From positions 1-64,000 of the forward strand of contig NZ_JADOBE010000007.1 in NCBI RefSeq assembly GCF_015637705.1: a DNA stretch of 64,000 nt, in the 5' to 3' direction. The position numbers and the translations under genes were made by a program. Below the pieces are notes generated by a model, which saw only the letters and a list, made by a program, of their open reading frames with translations, ran no database searches and was not told where the DNA came from. The stretch is from Pseudomonas sp. N040 (GTDB taxonomy: Bacteria; Pseudomonadota; Gammaproteobacteria; Pseudomonadales; Pseudomonadaceae). Each line of letters begins with the position of its first letter. The first letter of the stretch is position 1. Below, piece by piece: positions 9,536-18,625 of this stretch.

Positions 9536-10608
9536 TGGGCAGTACCCCCGAGCAGTCCGTTGGTCCTGCGCAGGCGGCGCAGGATCAGCAGGATCAGCAC
9601 GGCAGTCAGGCCCAGCAGCAGGAAGAACAGGTACTTGGGCATGCTTGCCCACCACCAGTCGAACAGCTTGGTGTAGAGAAAGATGACGAAGAAGGTCAGC
9701 CCGGTGTTGACCACGTCCGTCCAATCGCGGCGTATCCCGAGCCAGATCACCGCGGCTGCAGCGGCAAACCCGAGCAGTTGGTAGGCTGCCTCGATGCGGC
9801 TGGCGGGATAGTCGAAATAGCTGGCATCGCCCCAGTTGGCCAGTACCAGGATGGGCAGGAACAGCGCCAGCAGGCCGAATACGCGATACACCACTGCAAA
9901 ACCGTCAAACCGCTGCTGCCCGATCAGCAGTGGCACGCTGAATATCAGCCAGCCCGCCGGCAGGAAATTTTCCGGCCGCTCGCCGAAACCCAACCAGTAG
10001 ATCCCGCCCCAGGTCCCGACCCGCGCCGCGATGAACGCCAGCACGCAGAGAATGCCGGCGGCCAGCAAGAGCCGCGCCTGGGTCGCATAGGCCAGCAGCA
10101 GGGCATAGGCGGCCCAGGGCAGCAGGGCCTTGTCGGAAGGCGTGATGTTGAAGATCTGCCCAAGCATGGCGATGTTCAGCACGAAGCAGGCAAAGGCCAC
10201 CAGCGCCGCGAGCTTGCTGAAGTAGCCGGAGCTGTCGCGCGCCTGCACCCAGAGGGTCAGGCCGAAGGTGAGCAGGCTGGCGGCAAGCAGAAGCACCGTC
10301 TGGACCGTTTCGCCGAACAGCCCCCAGAACTGGTAGAACAGGAAAAACACGCTGGCAGCCAGCGCCAGCGCGCCGAGAAACGAGGCAATGCGCATGCCCA
10401 GCGACAGTTGCCGGGCCTGGCGGTTCTGGTCGATGTCGAAGGCGCTGCGGTAGCGTGCCAGCAAGGCCTGCTGATGGCTGCGCAAGTCCGCCTGCTGCTG
10501 GGGGCTGAGCTGCAGCACCTGCTCGGCCTGCAGGCGGTCCAGCTCACGGTTGAACACGCCGATATCGTCGGCGCGTTGCTGGGCATCGCTGCGGTTGCTG
10601 ACAGGCAT
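9532..10608 (-). CDS. DUF2157 family polytopic membrane protein
   Basis: This is a 358-residue inner-membrane protein. A soluble N-terminal region (residues 1-70, glutamine-rich, QQQADLRSHQQALLARY) precedes about ten hydrophobic segments, ending in the basic RRLRRTNG tail. N-terminal DUF2157-like architecture with many helices is seen in proteins of unknown function paired with a small anchored protein, as here. It lies 113 nt downstream of the allophanate hydrolase gene on the same strand, but a GC-rich hairpin between them argues for a separate unit. Confidence 0.8.
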   Translation of the reverse strand: MPVSNRSDAQQRADDIGVFNRELDRLQAEQVLQLSPQQQADLRSHQQALLARYRSAFDIDQNRQARQLSLGMRIASFLGALALAASVFFLFYQFWGLFGETVQTVLLLAASLLTFGLTLWVQARDSSGYFSKLAALVAFACFVLNIAMLGQIFNITPSDKALLPWAAYALLLAYATQARLLLAAGILCVLAFIAARVGTWGGIYWLGFGERPENFLPAGWLIFSVPLLIGQQRFDGFAVVYRVFGLLALFLPILVLANWGDASYFDYPASRIEAAYQLLGFAAAAAVIWLGIRRDWTDVVNTGLTFFVIFLYTKLFDWWWASMPKYLFFLLLGLTAVLILLILRRLRRTNGLLGGTAQ

Positions 10609-10680
10609 GGCGGTCCTTGCTGCGGTACGCCGGCAGTGGCGCGTGCAAGGACTCTAGCGACAAAGGCCGGCATCTGCCAA

Positions 10681-10700
10681 GCCGGCTACTGGCAGCCGGC
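10681..10700 (-). terminator. Hairpin after the guanidine operon
   Basis: GCCGGCT and AGCCGGC form a 7-bp GC-rich stem around a 6-nt loop, 22 nt after the allophanate hydrolase stop. There is no long U-run, so termination is only suggested. Confidence 0.4.
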
Positions 10701-10721
10701 GCTGACCAGCGCGGGCCGGCT

Positions 10722-12530
10722 TTAGCGATTCGCCTTGCTGCGCAGGAAGGCGCGCCAGCCGCCGAAGTGCGTGATGTCACTGGCGCCAGCCAGGCCATAG
10801 GGTTCGCAGATAAAGCCGGTTTCCCAGCGGCCGTCGGCCAGCTGTACCTTGCCCAACCCCAGTGGTGCCGGGATGCCGGTGAGGAACGAGCCCAGCTCAC
10901 TGCTGGGCAGTTCCCAGACTTCCACTTCGATAGCCACACCACCTTCGGTGACCCGCAGCATGCCTGGCCGAAATGGCGGTCCACCGGCGAGGGCGTAAAG
11001 CTGATAGTCCGGCGAGCTGTGGGTGGCTTCGAGCAAGCGGCCGCCACGCTGTTTGAGCTGCCAGTTCAGCGGCAAACCATCCAGATGCGCGCCGCAGACC
11101 ACCACCCGGGCCCTGTCGTTGCGCGCCGGATTAGCCGGCGCTGGGGCGTCGAGGGTCCGCTTGCCACACAAGGGCAACGCCGTTTGCCGCTGCAGGGCTG
11201 CGGCCAGGCTGAGCAGGTACTGGTCGGTAAAGACCCGCCCGAACAGCGTCACGCCCCAGGGCAGGCCATTGGCCATAAACCCGGCGGGCACGGCGACGGC
11301 GGCGTAGTCGAGCATGTTCATGAAGTTGGTGTAGTAGCCCAGATCCGAGTTGCGCTGCACCGGTGCGGCGGCCAGCTCGGCCAAGGTAACCGGGCGCGGG
11401 TAGGCCGGTGTCAGCACGCAGTCGAGATCAGCCATGAGCTGATCGCAGATGGCCTTGAGTGCTTGCAGGTGGTATTGGGCGCGGAAGGTGTCAACGCCGC
11501 TGACGTCCGGCGCTTTCTCCAGCACGGCGCGAATCACCGGCAGCACGGCCTCCGGCTGCTGTTCGATCAGCGCCCCGGCGACGCTGTAACGCTCGGCCAC
11601 CCAGGGGCCGGCATACAACAGACGGGCGGCTTCGAGGAAGGGCGCGAAGTCGATCTCGACTGCTTCGCCACCCAGCGCCTGCAGCTGCTCAACGGCCGCG
11701 GCAAACAGTGCCGGGCTTTCCGCGCAACCGAGAAATTCCAGTTGTCTGGGTACGCCAAAGCGGAATGTCCGGATGGCGCCGAAGGCACTGCCATCATTCC
11801 ACAGCGGATTGCTGCGGCTGTACTCGTCGCTCTCGTCCAGTTTGGCGGTCAGCGCCAGCAACTGGCTGGCCTCGGCTGCGCTGGCGGTGAAATAGGTCAC
11901 GCAGTCCAGACTGCGGCAGGCCGGGACCACGCCAGCGGTGGAGAGCAATCCTTTGCTGGCCTTGAGCCCAACCAGATTGTTCAGCGCTGCCGGCACCCGG
12001 CCCGAGCCTGCGGTGTCGGTACCCAGCGCAAAGCTGGCTACGCCGAGTGCCACTGCCAGTGATGAGCCGGCACTGGAGCCGCCGGACGGGTAGTCCGGGT
12101 GCACACTGTTGCGGCAAGCGCCGTAAGGCGAGCGTGTGCCGTTGAGACCGGTGGCGAACTGGTCGAGGTTGGTCTTGCCCAGTGGAATGGCGCCCAAAGC
12201 GATCAGCTGCTCGACAATGGTTGCACTGCGCTCAGGCACATAGGTGAAGGCGGGGCAGGCGGCGGTGGTCGGCACGCCGGCCAGGTCGATATTGTCCTTG
12301 ATGGCAAAGGGCACGCCGTACAGCGGCAAGTCGGCCGGCGATTTGCCGTCCAGCGCGGCCAGGTAGGGTTCCAGTTGTTCTTCGCTGCACAGGTGAATGA
12401 ACAGGTTGAATTCTGGATTAAGCGCAGCGGCGCGTTTGCATAGACTGTGGATCAGCGTGCGCGGAGTCAGGCTGCCGTTGCTGTAGGCGGTTTTCAGTGC
12501 GCTCAGGCGTAGATCGGATGGGTGTTTCAT
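10722..12530 (-). CDS. atzF: Allophanate hydrolase
   Basis: This 602-residue amidase-signature enzyme hydrolyses allophanate to ammonia and CO2, the last step of this pathway. The N-terminal amidase domain has the catalytic lysine in FAIKDN (K78), the cis-serine in PSGGSSAGSS (about S152) and the nucleophile in GTDTAGSGR (S175). After about residue 440 comes the C-terminal domain typical of AtzF, here including GYLAGASDITHFGGWR-like sequence (PYGLAGASDITHFGGW). The start MKHPSDLRLSALK has GAGGAG about 8 nt upstream. It is the last gene of the guanidine operon. A 93-bp palindromic repeat separates it from the carboxylase gene. Confidence 0.94.
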   Translation of the reverse strand: MKHPSDLRLSALKTAYSNGSLTPRTLIHSLCKRAAALNPEFNLFIHLCSEEQLEPYLAALDGKSPADLPLYGVPFAIKDNIDLAGVPTTAACPAFTYVPERSATIVEQLIALGAIPLGKTNLDQFATGLNGTRSPYGACRNSVHPDYPSGGSSAGSSLAVALGVASFALGTDTAGSGRVPAALNNLVGLKASKGLLSTAGVVPACRSLDCVTYFTASAAEASQLLALTAKLDESDEYSRSNPLWNDGSAFGAIRTFRFGVPRQLEFLGCAESPALFAAAVEQLQALGGEAVEIDFAPFLEAARLLYAGPWVAERYSVAGALIEQQPEAVLPVIRAVLEKAPDVSGVDTFRAQYHLQALKAICDQLMADLDCVLTPAYPRPVTLAELAAAPVQRNSDLGYYTNFMNMLDYAAVAVPAGFMANGLPWGVTLFGRVFTDQYLLSLAAALQRQTALPLCGKRTLDAPAPANPARNDRARVVVCGAHLDGLPLNWQLKQRGGRLLEATHSSPDYQLYALAGGPPFRPGMLRVTEGGVAIEVEVWELPSSELGSFLTGIPAPLGLGKVQLADGRWETGFICEPYGLAGASDITHFGGWRAFLRSKANR

Positions 12531-12543
12531 TCTCAGTCTCCTC

Positions 12544-12636
12544 GCGTAGGTTGGGTTGAGCCGCAAAGCGGCGAAGCCCAACTAACGGTGCTGTGTACAA
12601 ATCGTTGGGCTTCGCTTTGCTCAACCCAACCTACGC
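12544..12636. repeat. GTAGGTTGGGTTGAG palindromic repeat, copy 1
   Basis: The outer arms GCGTAGGTTGGGTTGAGC (12544-12561) and its inverted complement (ending 12636) enclose inner arms GCGAAGCCCAAC / GTTGGGCTTCGC around a spacer. The same structure recurs at 16364-16445 and 19466-19541. It fills the space between the carboxylase and allophanate hydrolase genes. Confidence 0.9.
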
Positions 12637-12653
12637 AATCTTGGGGGGCAGCC

Positions 12654-15600
12654 TCAGGCTTCTTCGAGAACGACCACCCGCTGGCCGGCACGCACCGGCG
12701 AGCCAGGCTGTACGCGCACCTCGCGCACCACACCATCGCGCGGGGCGAGCAGGGGGATTTCCATCTTCATCGACTCCAGAATCACCAGCACATCGCCAGC
12801 CTTGACCGCGCTGCCTTCCGCCACCTGCACCTGCCAGAGGTTACCGGCGATATGGCTTTCGATTGAATGCTGGCCATGCCCCAGCGGACTGTCCTCACCA
12901 AGGTCGGCTGCGACTTCTTCACTGTCGAAATGCGCCTGTCCGGACTCGATCCAGCGCTGGCGTTCGGCATCGAATGCGCCACGCTGCTGCTGCCGGAAAG
13001 CAGCAATACCCTCGGCTTCTTCGGCGAGAAACTCCTGATAGTCGGCCAGCTTCAGCTCGCTCTCTTCGATGCGCAGTTGATAGCGGCCGAGCGGGAAATC
13101 GCGGCGGATCTGCAGCAGTTCCTCGGCCCCCACCGGGTAGAAGCGGATCTGGTCGAAGAAGCGCAGCAGCCAGGGCTTGCCGTTGAACGCGGCGACTTCG
13201 CGGTAGCGGTTCCACATCTGCAGGGTGCGGCCAACGAACTGGTAGCCGCCGGGACCTTCCATGCCATACACGCACATATAGGCGCCGCCGATGCCCACCG
13301 AGTTTTCCGCGGTCCAGGTGCGCGCCGGGTTGTACTTGGTGGTGACTAGGCGGTGCCGCGGGTCCAGCGGCGTGGCCACCGGGGCACCGAGGTATACATC
13401 GCCCAGACCCATCACCAGATAGCTGGCGTCGAACACGGTTTTGTAGACCTCAGCAAGGTTGGGCAAGTCGTTGATACGGCGGATGAACTCCAGATTGCTC
13501 GGACACCAGGGCGCGTCCTTGCGCACCGTGGTCATGTACTTCTCGATGGCTAGTTGGCAGGCCGGGTCGTCCCAGGACAGCGGCAGGTGCACGATGCGCG
13601 AGGGCACCTTGAGGTCTTGCGCATTGCACACTGCATCCCACTCGCCGGCGACGGTGTCCAGCAGTTGCTGCAGGGACAGTGTTTCCGGCTGGTAGTGCAC
13701 CTGCAGCGAGCGGATGCCCGGGGTGAGGTCAATCACACCCTCCATTGCCTTGGCTTCCAGCGCCTGCATCAACGCATGGCCACGGAAGCGCAGCACCAGA
13801 TCCAGCTCCGGAGCGCCGATTTCCAGCAACAGGTGGGTGTCGCCGGAGAGGCGGGCGACCAGACGTTTATCGGCTGTGCCGATATCCAGCACGATGGGGC
13901 TCCGTAGCCCGGATGAAATCCGGGGGCAGTTGGTGGGATCTTCCCCGGATTGCATCCGGGCTACGAGGTCGTGGGTTTCGGCGTTACGCGCCAGCATCAA
14001 TTCCCGCGCCATAGCAATATCCACCGGCACAAAGCGCACCTTGTCGCCCGACTTGAGCTGCCCCAGCTGCCACAGGTCGGCCTCGATGATGGTCACCGGG
14101 CAGACGAAGCCGCCCAGGCTCGGACCGTCCGGGCCGAGGATCACCGGCATGTCGCCGGTGAAGTCCACCGCGCCGATCGCGTACGGGTTGTCATGGATGT
14201 TCGACGGATGCAGACCGGCTTCGCCGCCGCTGTCGCGGACCCACTCCGGCTTGGGTCCGATCAGGCGCACGCCGGTGCGGCTGGAATTGAAATGCACTTC
14301 CCAGTCGGTGGCGAGGAAGGTATCGATATAGGCCGGAGTGAAGTATTCCGGTGCGCCGTGGGGGCCGTAGATCACGCGGATTTCGCGGACGGCGGTCAGG
14401 GCGGTGCATAGCTCGGCGGGCAGTTGTGCGCCGTTGCCTGCATCACTCAATGCCGGGATATGCAGCACATCGCCAGCGCGCAGCGCGCGGCCGCCGTGAC
14501 CGCCGAACTGGCCGAGAGTGAAGGTGCTTTTGCTGCCCAGATAATCCGGCACCTGCAGGCCGCCGCGCAGGGTGAGGTAAGACCTTGCGCCGCTACCGGC
14601 AATGGTGCCCAGACTCAGCGTGCTGCCGGCCTTGATCAGCAGCGCCGTATTCATCGGCTGTTCGACACCGTCAATACTCAGCGGAATCGCCGCCCCGGTC
14701 ACCGCCACTACGGCATCGGTGTTGAAGCGCAGCAACGGGCCGCTCATGGTGATTTCCAGACCGGCTTCTCCTGCTGCATTACCCAGCAGGCGGTTGCCCA
14801 GCCGCAAAGCGCGGTCGTCCATCGGCCCCGACGGTGGCACGCCGACCGCCCAGTAGCCGAGGCGACCGGGGTAATCCTGCACCGTGGTCTGGGTGCCGGC
14901 GGACAGCACTTCAAAGGTGTGCGCCATATAACGCAGGCCTTCCAGACATCGCGTCCACGGCGCACCGCTGGCGAAGGGCGCGTCGGCCAGAATCTGCCGC
15001 AGGTAATCACGGTTGCTTTCCACACCGTACAACAGCGAGTCAGCCAGTGCCTGACTGAGCGCGGCACTGGCCTGCTCGCGGGTGGGCGCCCAGCTGATCA
15101 GCTTGGCGATCATCGGGTCGAAGTAGGGCGGAATCTCGCAACCGGCTTCCACCCAGGTGTCGATGCGCAGGTGTTTGCCATCGGCCTTTGGGAAGTTCAC
15201 CGCAGTGAGCAGGCCGGGGCAGGGCTGGAAGTCGCGGCCGGGATCTTCGGCGTACAGGCGCGCCTGCACCGCGTGGCCGCTGGGCTGCAGGCTGTTGGCC
15301 AGTTCGGCCAGTGGCGGCAGATCACCGGCGGCCAGTTCGATCATCCAGCGCACCAGATCAACGCCCCAGACCTGTTCGGTGACGCCGTGCTCGACCTGCA
15401 GACGGGTGTTCACCTCCAGAAAATAGAACTGACAGGCGTCACTGTCATAGACGAATTCGACGGTGCCGGCGCTGCGGTAGCTGACCGCCTTGGCCAGCTT
15501 GAGCGCCGCCGCGCAGAGTTCTTCGGCCATGCCGGCCGGCAGGTTGGGCGCCGGGGTTTCTTCCAGCACTTTCTGGTTACGCCGCTGCACCGAGCAGTCG

Positions 15601-16277
15601 CGTACGCCGAGGGTCAGTACTTCGCCACGGCCGTCGCCGAATACCTGCACTTCGAGGTGGCGGGCGCGCTGGATGTACTTTTCGATGAACACGCCGGAGT
15701 CGCTGAAGTTGTTCTGCCCCAGTCTTTTCACGGTCTCGAAGGCATCGGCCAGTTCGGCGGCGCTGTTACATACTCGCATGCCGATGCCGCCACCGCCGGC
15801 GGTGCTTTTCAGCATCACCGGGTAGCCGACCTGTGCTCCTGCGACCAGTGCGGCGTCGAGGTTTTCCAGCAGTTCGGTGCCTTCCAGCATTGGCACGCCA
15901 TGCTGCTTGGCCAGCGCGCGGGCGGTGTGCTTGAGGCCGAACACGCGCAGTTGTTCCGGCGTTGGCCCGACAAAGGCAATCCCGGCGGCTTCACAGGCTT
16001 CGGCAAAGGCGGCGTTTTCGGAGAGGAAACCGTAGCCGGGGTGAATGGCCTTGGCACCGGTCTGCTTAGCCACGGCGAGAATTTTCTCGACTACCAGATA
16101 GGTGTTGGCCGCCGGACCTTCACCGAGGCTGAGGGCTTCATCGGCCTGCTGGATATGCAGGCTGGCGGCATCGGCCTCGGAGTACACGGCCACGCCTTTG
16201 ACGTCGAGCGCATGCAGGGTGCGCAGAATGCGGCAGGCAATCGCGCCACGGTTGGCGATCAGCAGTTTTTCGAACAT
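12654..16277 (-). CDS. Biotin-dependent guanidine carboxylase (urea carboxylase family)
   Basis: This 1207-residue biotin enzyme has a biotin carboxylase domain at about 1-450 (MFEKLLIANRGAIACRIL; ATP-grasp loop AGGGGIGM). A KipA/AHS2-like region follows at about 470-760 (PGRLGYWAVGVPPSGPMDD; HPSNIHDNPYAIGA), then a KipI/AHS1-like region (about 795-1100). A biotinyl domain with ESMKME completes it, the biotin lysine being K1171. The ATG at 16277 has GAGG at the right distance. Family enzymes carboxylate urea or guanidine. I favour guanidine because of the riboswitch and the DUF1989 genes, and because D705 in GAVDFTGD occupies a place where I recall true urea carboxylases having Asn. A palindromic repeat is inserted in frame at residues 771-792. 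Confidence 0.88.
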   Translation of the reverse strand: MFEKLLIANRGAIACRILRTLHALDVKGVAVYSEADAASLHIQQADEALSLGEGPAANTYLVVEKILAVAKQTGAKAIHPGYGFLSENAAFAEACEAAGIAFVGPTPEQLRVFGLKHTARALAKQHGVPMLEGTELLENLDAALVAGAQVGYPVMLKSTAGGGGIGMRVCNSAAELADAFETVKRLGQNNFSDSGVFIEKYIQRARHLEVQVFGDGRGEVLTLGVRDCSVQRRNQKVLEETPAPNLPAGMAEELCAAALKLAKAVSYRSAGTVEFVYDSDACQFYFLEVNTRLQVEHGVTEQVWGVDLVRWMIELAAGDLPPLAELANSLQPSGHAVQARLYAEDPGRDFQPCPGLLTAVNFPKADGKHLRIDTWVEAGCEIPPYFDPMIAKLISWAPTREQASAALSQALADSLLYGVESNRDYLRQILADAPFASGAPWTRCLEGLRYMAHTFEVLSAGTQTTVQDYPGRLGYWAVGVPPSGPMDDRALRLGNRLLGNAAGEAGLEITMSGPLLRFNTDAVVAVTGAAIPLSIDGVEQPMNTALLIKAGSTLSLGTIAGSGARSYLTLRGGLQVPDYLGSKSTFTLGQFGGHGGRALRAGDVLHIPALSDAGNGAQLPAELCTALTAVREIRVIYGPHGAPEYFTPAYIDTFLATDWEVHFNSSRTGVRLIGPKPEWVRDSGGEAGLHPSNIHDNPYAIGAVDFTGDMPVILGPDGPSLGGFVCPVTIIEADLWQLGQLKSGDKVRFVPVDIAMARELMLARNAETHDLVARMQSGEDPTNCPRISSGLRSPIVLDIGTADKRLVARLSGDTHLLLEIGAPELDLVLRFRGHALMQALEAKAMEGVIDLTPGIRSLQVHYQPETLSLQQLLDTVAGEWDAVCNAQDLKVPSRIVHLPLSWDDPACQLAIEKYMTTVRKDAPWCPSNLEFIRRINDLPNLAEVYKTVFDASYLVMGLGDVYLGAPVATPLDPRHRLVTTKYNPARTWTAENSVGIGGAYMCVYGMEGPGGYQFVGRTLQMWNRYREVAAFNGKPWLLRFFDQIRFYPVGAEELLQIRRDFPLGRYQLRIEESELKLADYQEFLAEEAEGIAAFRQQQRGAFDAERQRWIESGQAHFDSEEVAADLGEDSPLGHGQHSIESHIAGNLWQVQVAEGSAVKAGDVLVILESMKMEIPLLAPRDGVVREVRVQPGSPVRAGQRVVVLEEA
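13903..13965. repeat. GTAGCCCGGAT palindromic repeat inside the carboxylase gene
   Basis: The arms CGTAGCCCGGAT...ATCCGGGG and CCCCGGAT...ATCCGGGCTACG lie in inverted orientation over 63 bp, exactly 21 codons. They are read through in the carboxylase frame (ARMQSGEDPTNCPRISSGL). This belongs to a different family from the GTAGGTTGGG repeats in the spacers. Confidence 0.88.
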
Positions 16278-16363
16278 CTCATTGCCCTCGGAAGGGAAGG
16301 CGGGCCGTCCCGCGGTATTCGGTCTGCACCGCGGTCGTCCGCAGTGGGTATTGCACAAGCCTT

Positions 16364-16445
16364 GTAGGTTGGGTTGAGCGCAGCGAAGCCCAACGAGGAT
16401 TTCAGCGGGCCCCATGTTGGGCTTCGCAAGCTCAACCCAACCTAC
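16364..16445. repeat. GTAGGTTGGGTTGAG palindromic repeat, copy 2
   Basis: An 82-bp inverted repeat has outer arms GTAGGTTGGGTTGAGC / GCTCAACCCAACCTAC and inner arms GCGAAGCCCAAC / GTTGGGCTTCGC. It lies between the second DUF1989 gene and the carboxylase gene, about 17 nt after the DUF1989 stop. Confidence 0.9.
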
Positions 16446-16461
16446 GGTTACGCGTAGGCGC

Positions 16462-17097
16462 TTAATCCCACACCAACACCTCGGCCGGGGTCGGGTTGTA
16501 GGCGTTGCAGGGGTTGTTCAGTTGCGGGCAGTTGGAGATCAGTACGATCACATCCATCTGCGCCTTCAGTTCGACGTATTTGCCCGGCGCGGAGATGCCG
16601 TCCTCGAAGGTCAGGCCGCCCTCCGGGGTGACCGGCACGTTCATGAAGAAGTTGATGTTGGCGCCGATGTCGCGCTTTTCCAGACGGCCGTCGTGCAGGC
16701 TGGCGCGCAGGAAGTTGTCGCGGCAGCTGTGCATGTAGCGCTTGTCCAGTGCGTAGCGGACGGTATTGCTTTCCTGCGCGCAGGCACCGCCGAGGGTGTC
16801 GTGGCGGCCGCAACTGTCGGCGACGATGGTCAGCAACGGATTGCCCAGATTCGAGTAGAGGACGCTGCCGGTGGTCAGGTACACGCTGTTCTGCCGGCGC
16901 AGGGTGCGTTGCGGGTCATAGCGTTCGCGCGGATTACGTGCGCTGTAGAACAGCGTGTCGACCGCCTGATTGCCTTCCAGATCGAGCAGACGCACGGTCT
17001 GCCCGGCTTTGACTTCGCAGAGGTACGGCTCGCCGGCAGGGATGACATGGCGGAAGACGGCGGCTTCCGGCTGCAAGGTGCTTTCGGTCAGGTTCAT
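16462..17097 (-). CDS. DUF1989 protein UAAP2, carboxyguanidine deiminase subunit
   Basis: This is a 211-residue DUF1989 protein, annotated in databases as urea amidolyase-associated protein 2. A conserved core [13 protein letters not shown] (about residue 95) and [10 protein letters not shown] carry the likely active-site Cys/His/Asp residues. A C-terminal [22 protein letters not shown] is typical of the family. Pairs of DUF1989 proteins in riboswitch-linked operons form carboxyguanidine deiminase (CgdAB), which turns carboxyguanidine into allophanate and ammonia. Which subunit is A or B I do not assign. The start [10 protein letters not shown] follows the upstream DUF1989 gene by 10 nt. Confidence 0.86.
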   Translation of the reverse strand: MNLTESTLQPEAAVFRHVIPAGEPYLCEVKAGQTVRLLDLEGNQAVDTLFYSARNPRERYDPQRTLRRQNSVYLTTGSVLYSNLGNPLLTIVADSCGRHDTLGGACAQESNTVRYALDKRYMHSCRDNFLRASLHDGRLEKRDIGANINFFMNVPVTPEGGLTFEDGISAPGKYVELKAQMDVIVLISNCPQLNNPCNAYNPTPAEVLVWD

Positions 17098-17107
17098 TGC
17101 GGCGCCC

Positions 17108-17836
17108 TCAGAGGTACTGACGTTCGGTGTTGTGAAAGCCGCGACCGTTTTCCGGGCGCGAAGTACGGCACAGCACGCTGATGCCGTCGCTCTCGACCTT
17201 GTGCCACGAGAGCTGCACCGGCTTGGGTGCGTACGCGGGATTGGGGTCCATGGGGTGTTGCAGGGCAGTGAGCACTACCAGGGTATCCATCGGCGCGTAG
17301 AGTTCGAGGTAGTCGCCAGCCTTGGAATTGCCGGGCTGGAACTGGAAGGCACCCTCGGCATCTACCGTGACCTTGCTGAACAGGTTGAGGTTCATCAGCA
17401 GGTCTTGCAGGTTGAGGTTCCACTTGCCCATTTCCACCAGCAGGTTGTCCACGCCGTTGCGGTAGAAGCTGTTGCGCAACTCCTGATAGCGGCCGGCCCC
17501 GTATTTCTCCTGCACTTCTGCGGCATTCAACACGCCGCCGAAGCTGTCGTGCCAGCCACAGGTGTCAGCGGTGATCGCGGCAAGCACGCGGCCCATGTCC
17601 GAGTACAGGCAGTGACCGGCGGTGAGCTTGGCGGTGTGCTGGCACTTGAGGGTGTCGGGCAGGTTCAGGCGTTCGCTTTTCTCGGCGGCAGCGAGCAACA
17701 GCAGGCTGACATTGGCGCCACCTTCAAGGTCGGTGATGCGCAACAACTGGCCGCGCTTGAGTACAAAGGAGGTGTGGCCACCGCCGGGAACCAATTCCTC
17801 GTAGAGGGTAGGTCTGAGGCTGAGAGAAGCTGTCAT
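17108..17836 (-). CDS. DUF1989 protein UAAP1, carboxyguanidine deiminase subunit
   Basis: This 242-residue DUF1989 protein is paralogous to its downstream neighbour. It has the parallel core [14 protein letters not shown], the N-terminal barrel sequence [23 protein letters not shown] and the C-terminal [22 protein letters not shown]. It differs from the partner in the residues between the core and the C terminus ([22 protein letters not shown]), consistent with a hetero-oligomer of two related subunits. It lies 3 nt after the ABC ATPase stop, in tight operon arrangement. A urea-related role is the older database reading; carboxyguanidine deiminase fits the riboswitch. Confidence 0.86.
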   Translation of the reverse strand: MTASLSLRPTLYEELVPGGGHTSFVLKRGQLLRITDLEGGANVSLLLLAAAEKSERLNLPDTLKCQHTAKLTAGHCLYSDMGRVLAAITADTCGWHDSFGGVLNAAEVQEKYGAGRYQELRNSFYRNGVDNLLVEMGKWNLNLQDLLMNLNLFSKVTVDAEGAFQFQPGNSKAGDYLELYAPMDTLVVLTALQHPMDPNPAYAPKPVQLSWHKVESDGISVLCRTSRPENGRGFHNTERQYL

Positions 17837-17839
17837 GGG

Positions 17840-18625
17840 TCAGGCTCCTTGGGATTGCAGGCGTTCGGCAATTTCCGCCGGCAACGCTTCAGTCGTGCGG
17901 CGACTGCTGTGGAGTGGAATGTCGTAGGTGATGCGTGCACCAAAGGCCGTGGGCGCGTGCGGATCGATGCGGGTCTTGTCGAACACCAGCAAGCGGGTAC
18001 CGAGGCTGAAGCCTTCGCTCAAGTCGTGGGTGACCATAAAGACGGTCAGCCCGGTGGCTTGCCACAGTTCGCGCAGCAGCACGTGCATATCCTTGCGGAT
18101 GCCCGGGTCAAGGGCGCCAAACGGCTCATCGAGCAGCAACACGCGCGGCTGCATGATCAGGGCCTGGGCAATCGCCAGACGTTGTTGCATGCCGCCGGAC
18201 AGCTGGCTGGGATATTTGTCCAGCGCGTGGCTGAGGCCGACCTTGGCCAGCAAGGTTGCGGCCTGCGCGCGGGCTTCGCGCTTGGCACTGCCAAACAGGC
18301 GGCCGAGGATGGGCGCGCGTGGCAGTTCGAGGCCAATAGCCACGTTGTCCAACACTGTCAGATGCGGGAATACCGAGTAGCGCTGAAAGACCACGCCACG
18401 GCTGGAGTCCGGTTCAGCGGCCAGCGGTTGACCGGCCAGCAGGATTTCCCCTTTGCTCGGACGTTCCTGACCCAAAAGCAGGCGCAGGAAGGTCGATTTT
18501 CCGCAGCCGGATGCGCCGACCAGGGTGCAGAACTCGCCTTCTTTGACGCTCAGGTTCAAGCGTTCGAGAACGATCTGATCACCATATTCTTGCCAGACGT
18601 TTTTCACTTCGATAAACGGCTTCAT
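17840..18625 (-). CDS. ABC transporter ATPase, guanidine operon
   Basis: This 261-residue nucleotide-binding subunit belongs to the nitrate/sulfonate/taurine-type importers. Walker A is GASGCGKST (about residues 37-45), the Q-loop region VVFQRYSVFPHLTVLDN, the signature LSGGMQQRLAIAQAL and Walker B VLLLDEPFGALD, followed by the switch histidine in VTHDLSEG. It overlaps the permease gene by 4 nt (ATGA) and precedes the DUF1989 gene by 3 nt. From its place in the operon the transported substrate is most likely guanidine, or a compound that yields it. Confidence 0.92.
   Translation of the reverse strand: MKPFIEVKNVWQEYGDQIVLERLNLSVKEGEFCTLVGASGCGKSTFLRLLLGQERPSKGEILLAGQPLAAEPDSSRGVVFQRYSVFPHLTVLDNVAIGLELPRAPILGRLFGSAKREARAQAATLLAKVGLSHALDKYPSQLSGGMQQRLAIAQALIMQPRVLLLDEPFGALDPGIRKDMHVLLRELWQATGLTVFMVTHDLSEGFSLGTRLLVFDKTRIDPHAPTAFGARITYDIPLHSSRRTTEALPAEIAERLQSQGA

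Noticed and set aside
14424..16367. A 647-codon plus-strand frame over the carboxylase gene
   Set aside because: It is antisense to a clear biotin carboxylase domain, with no start signal or recognisable domain.
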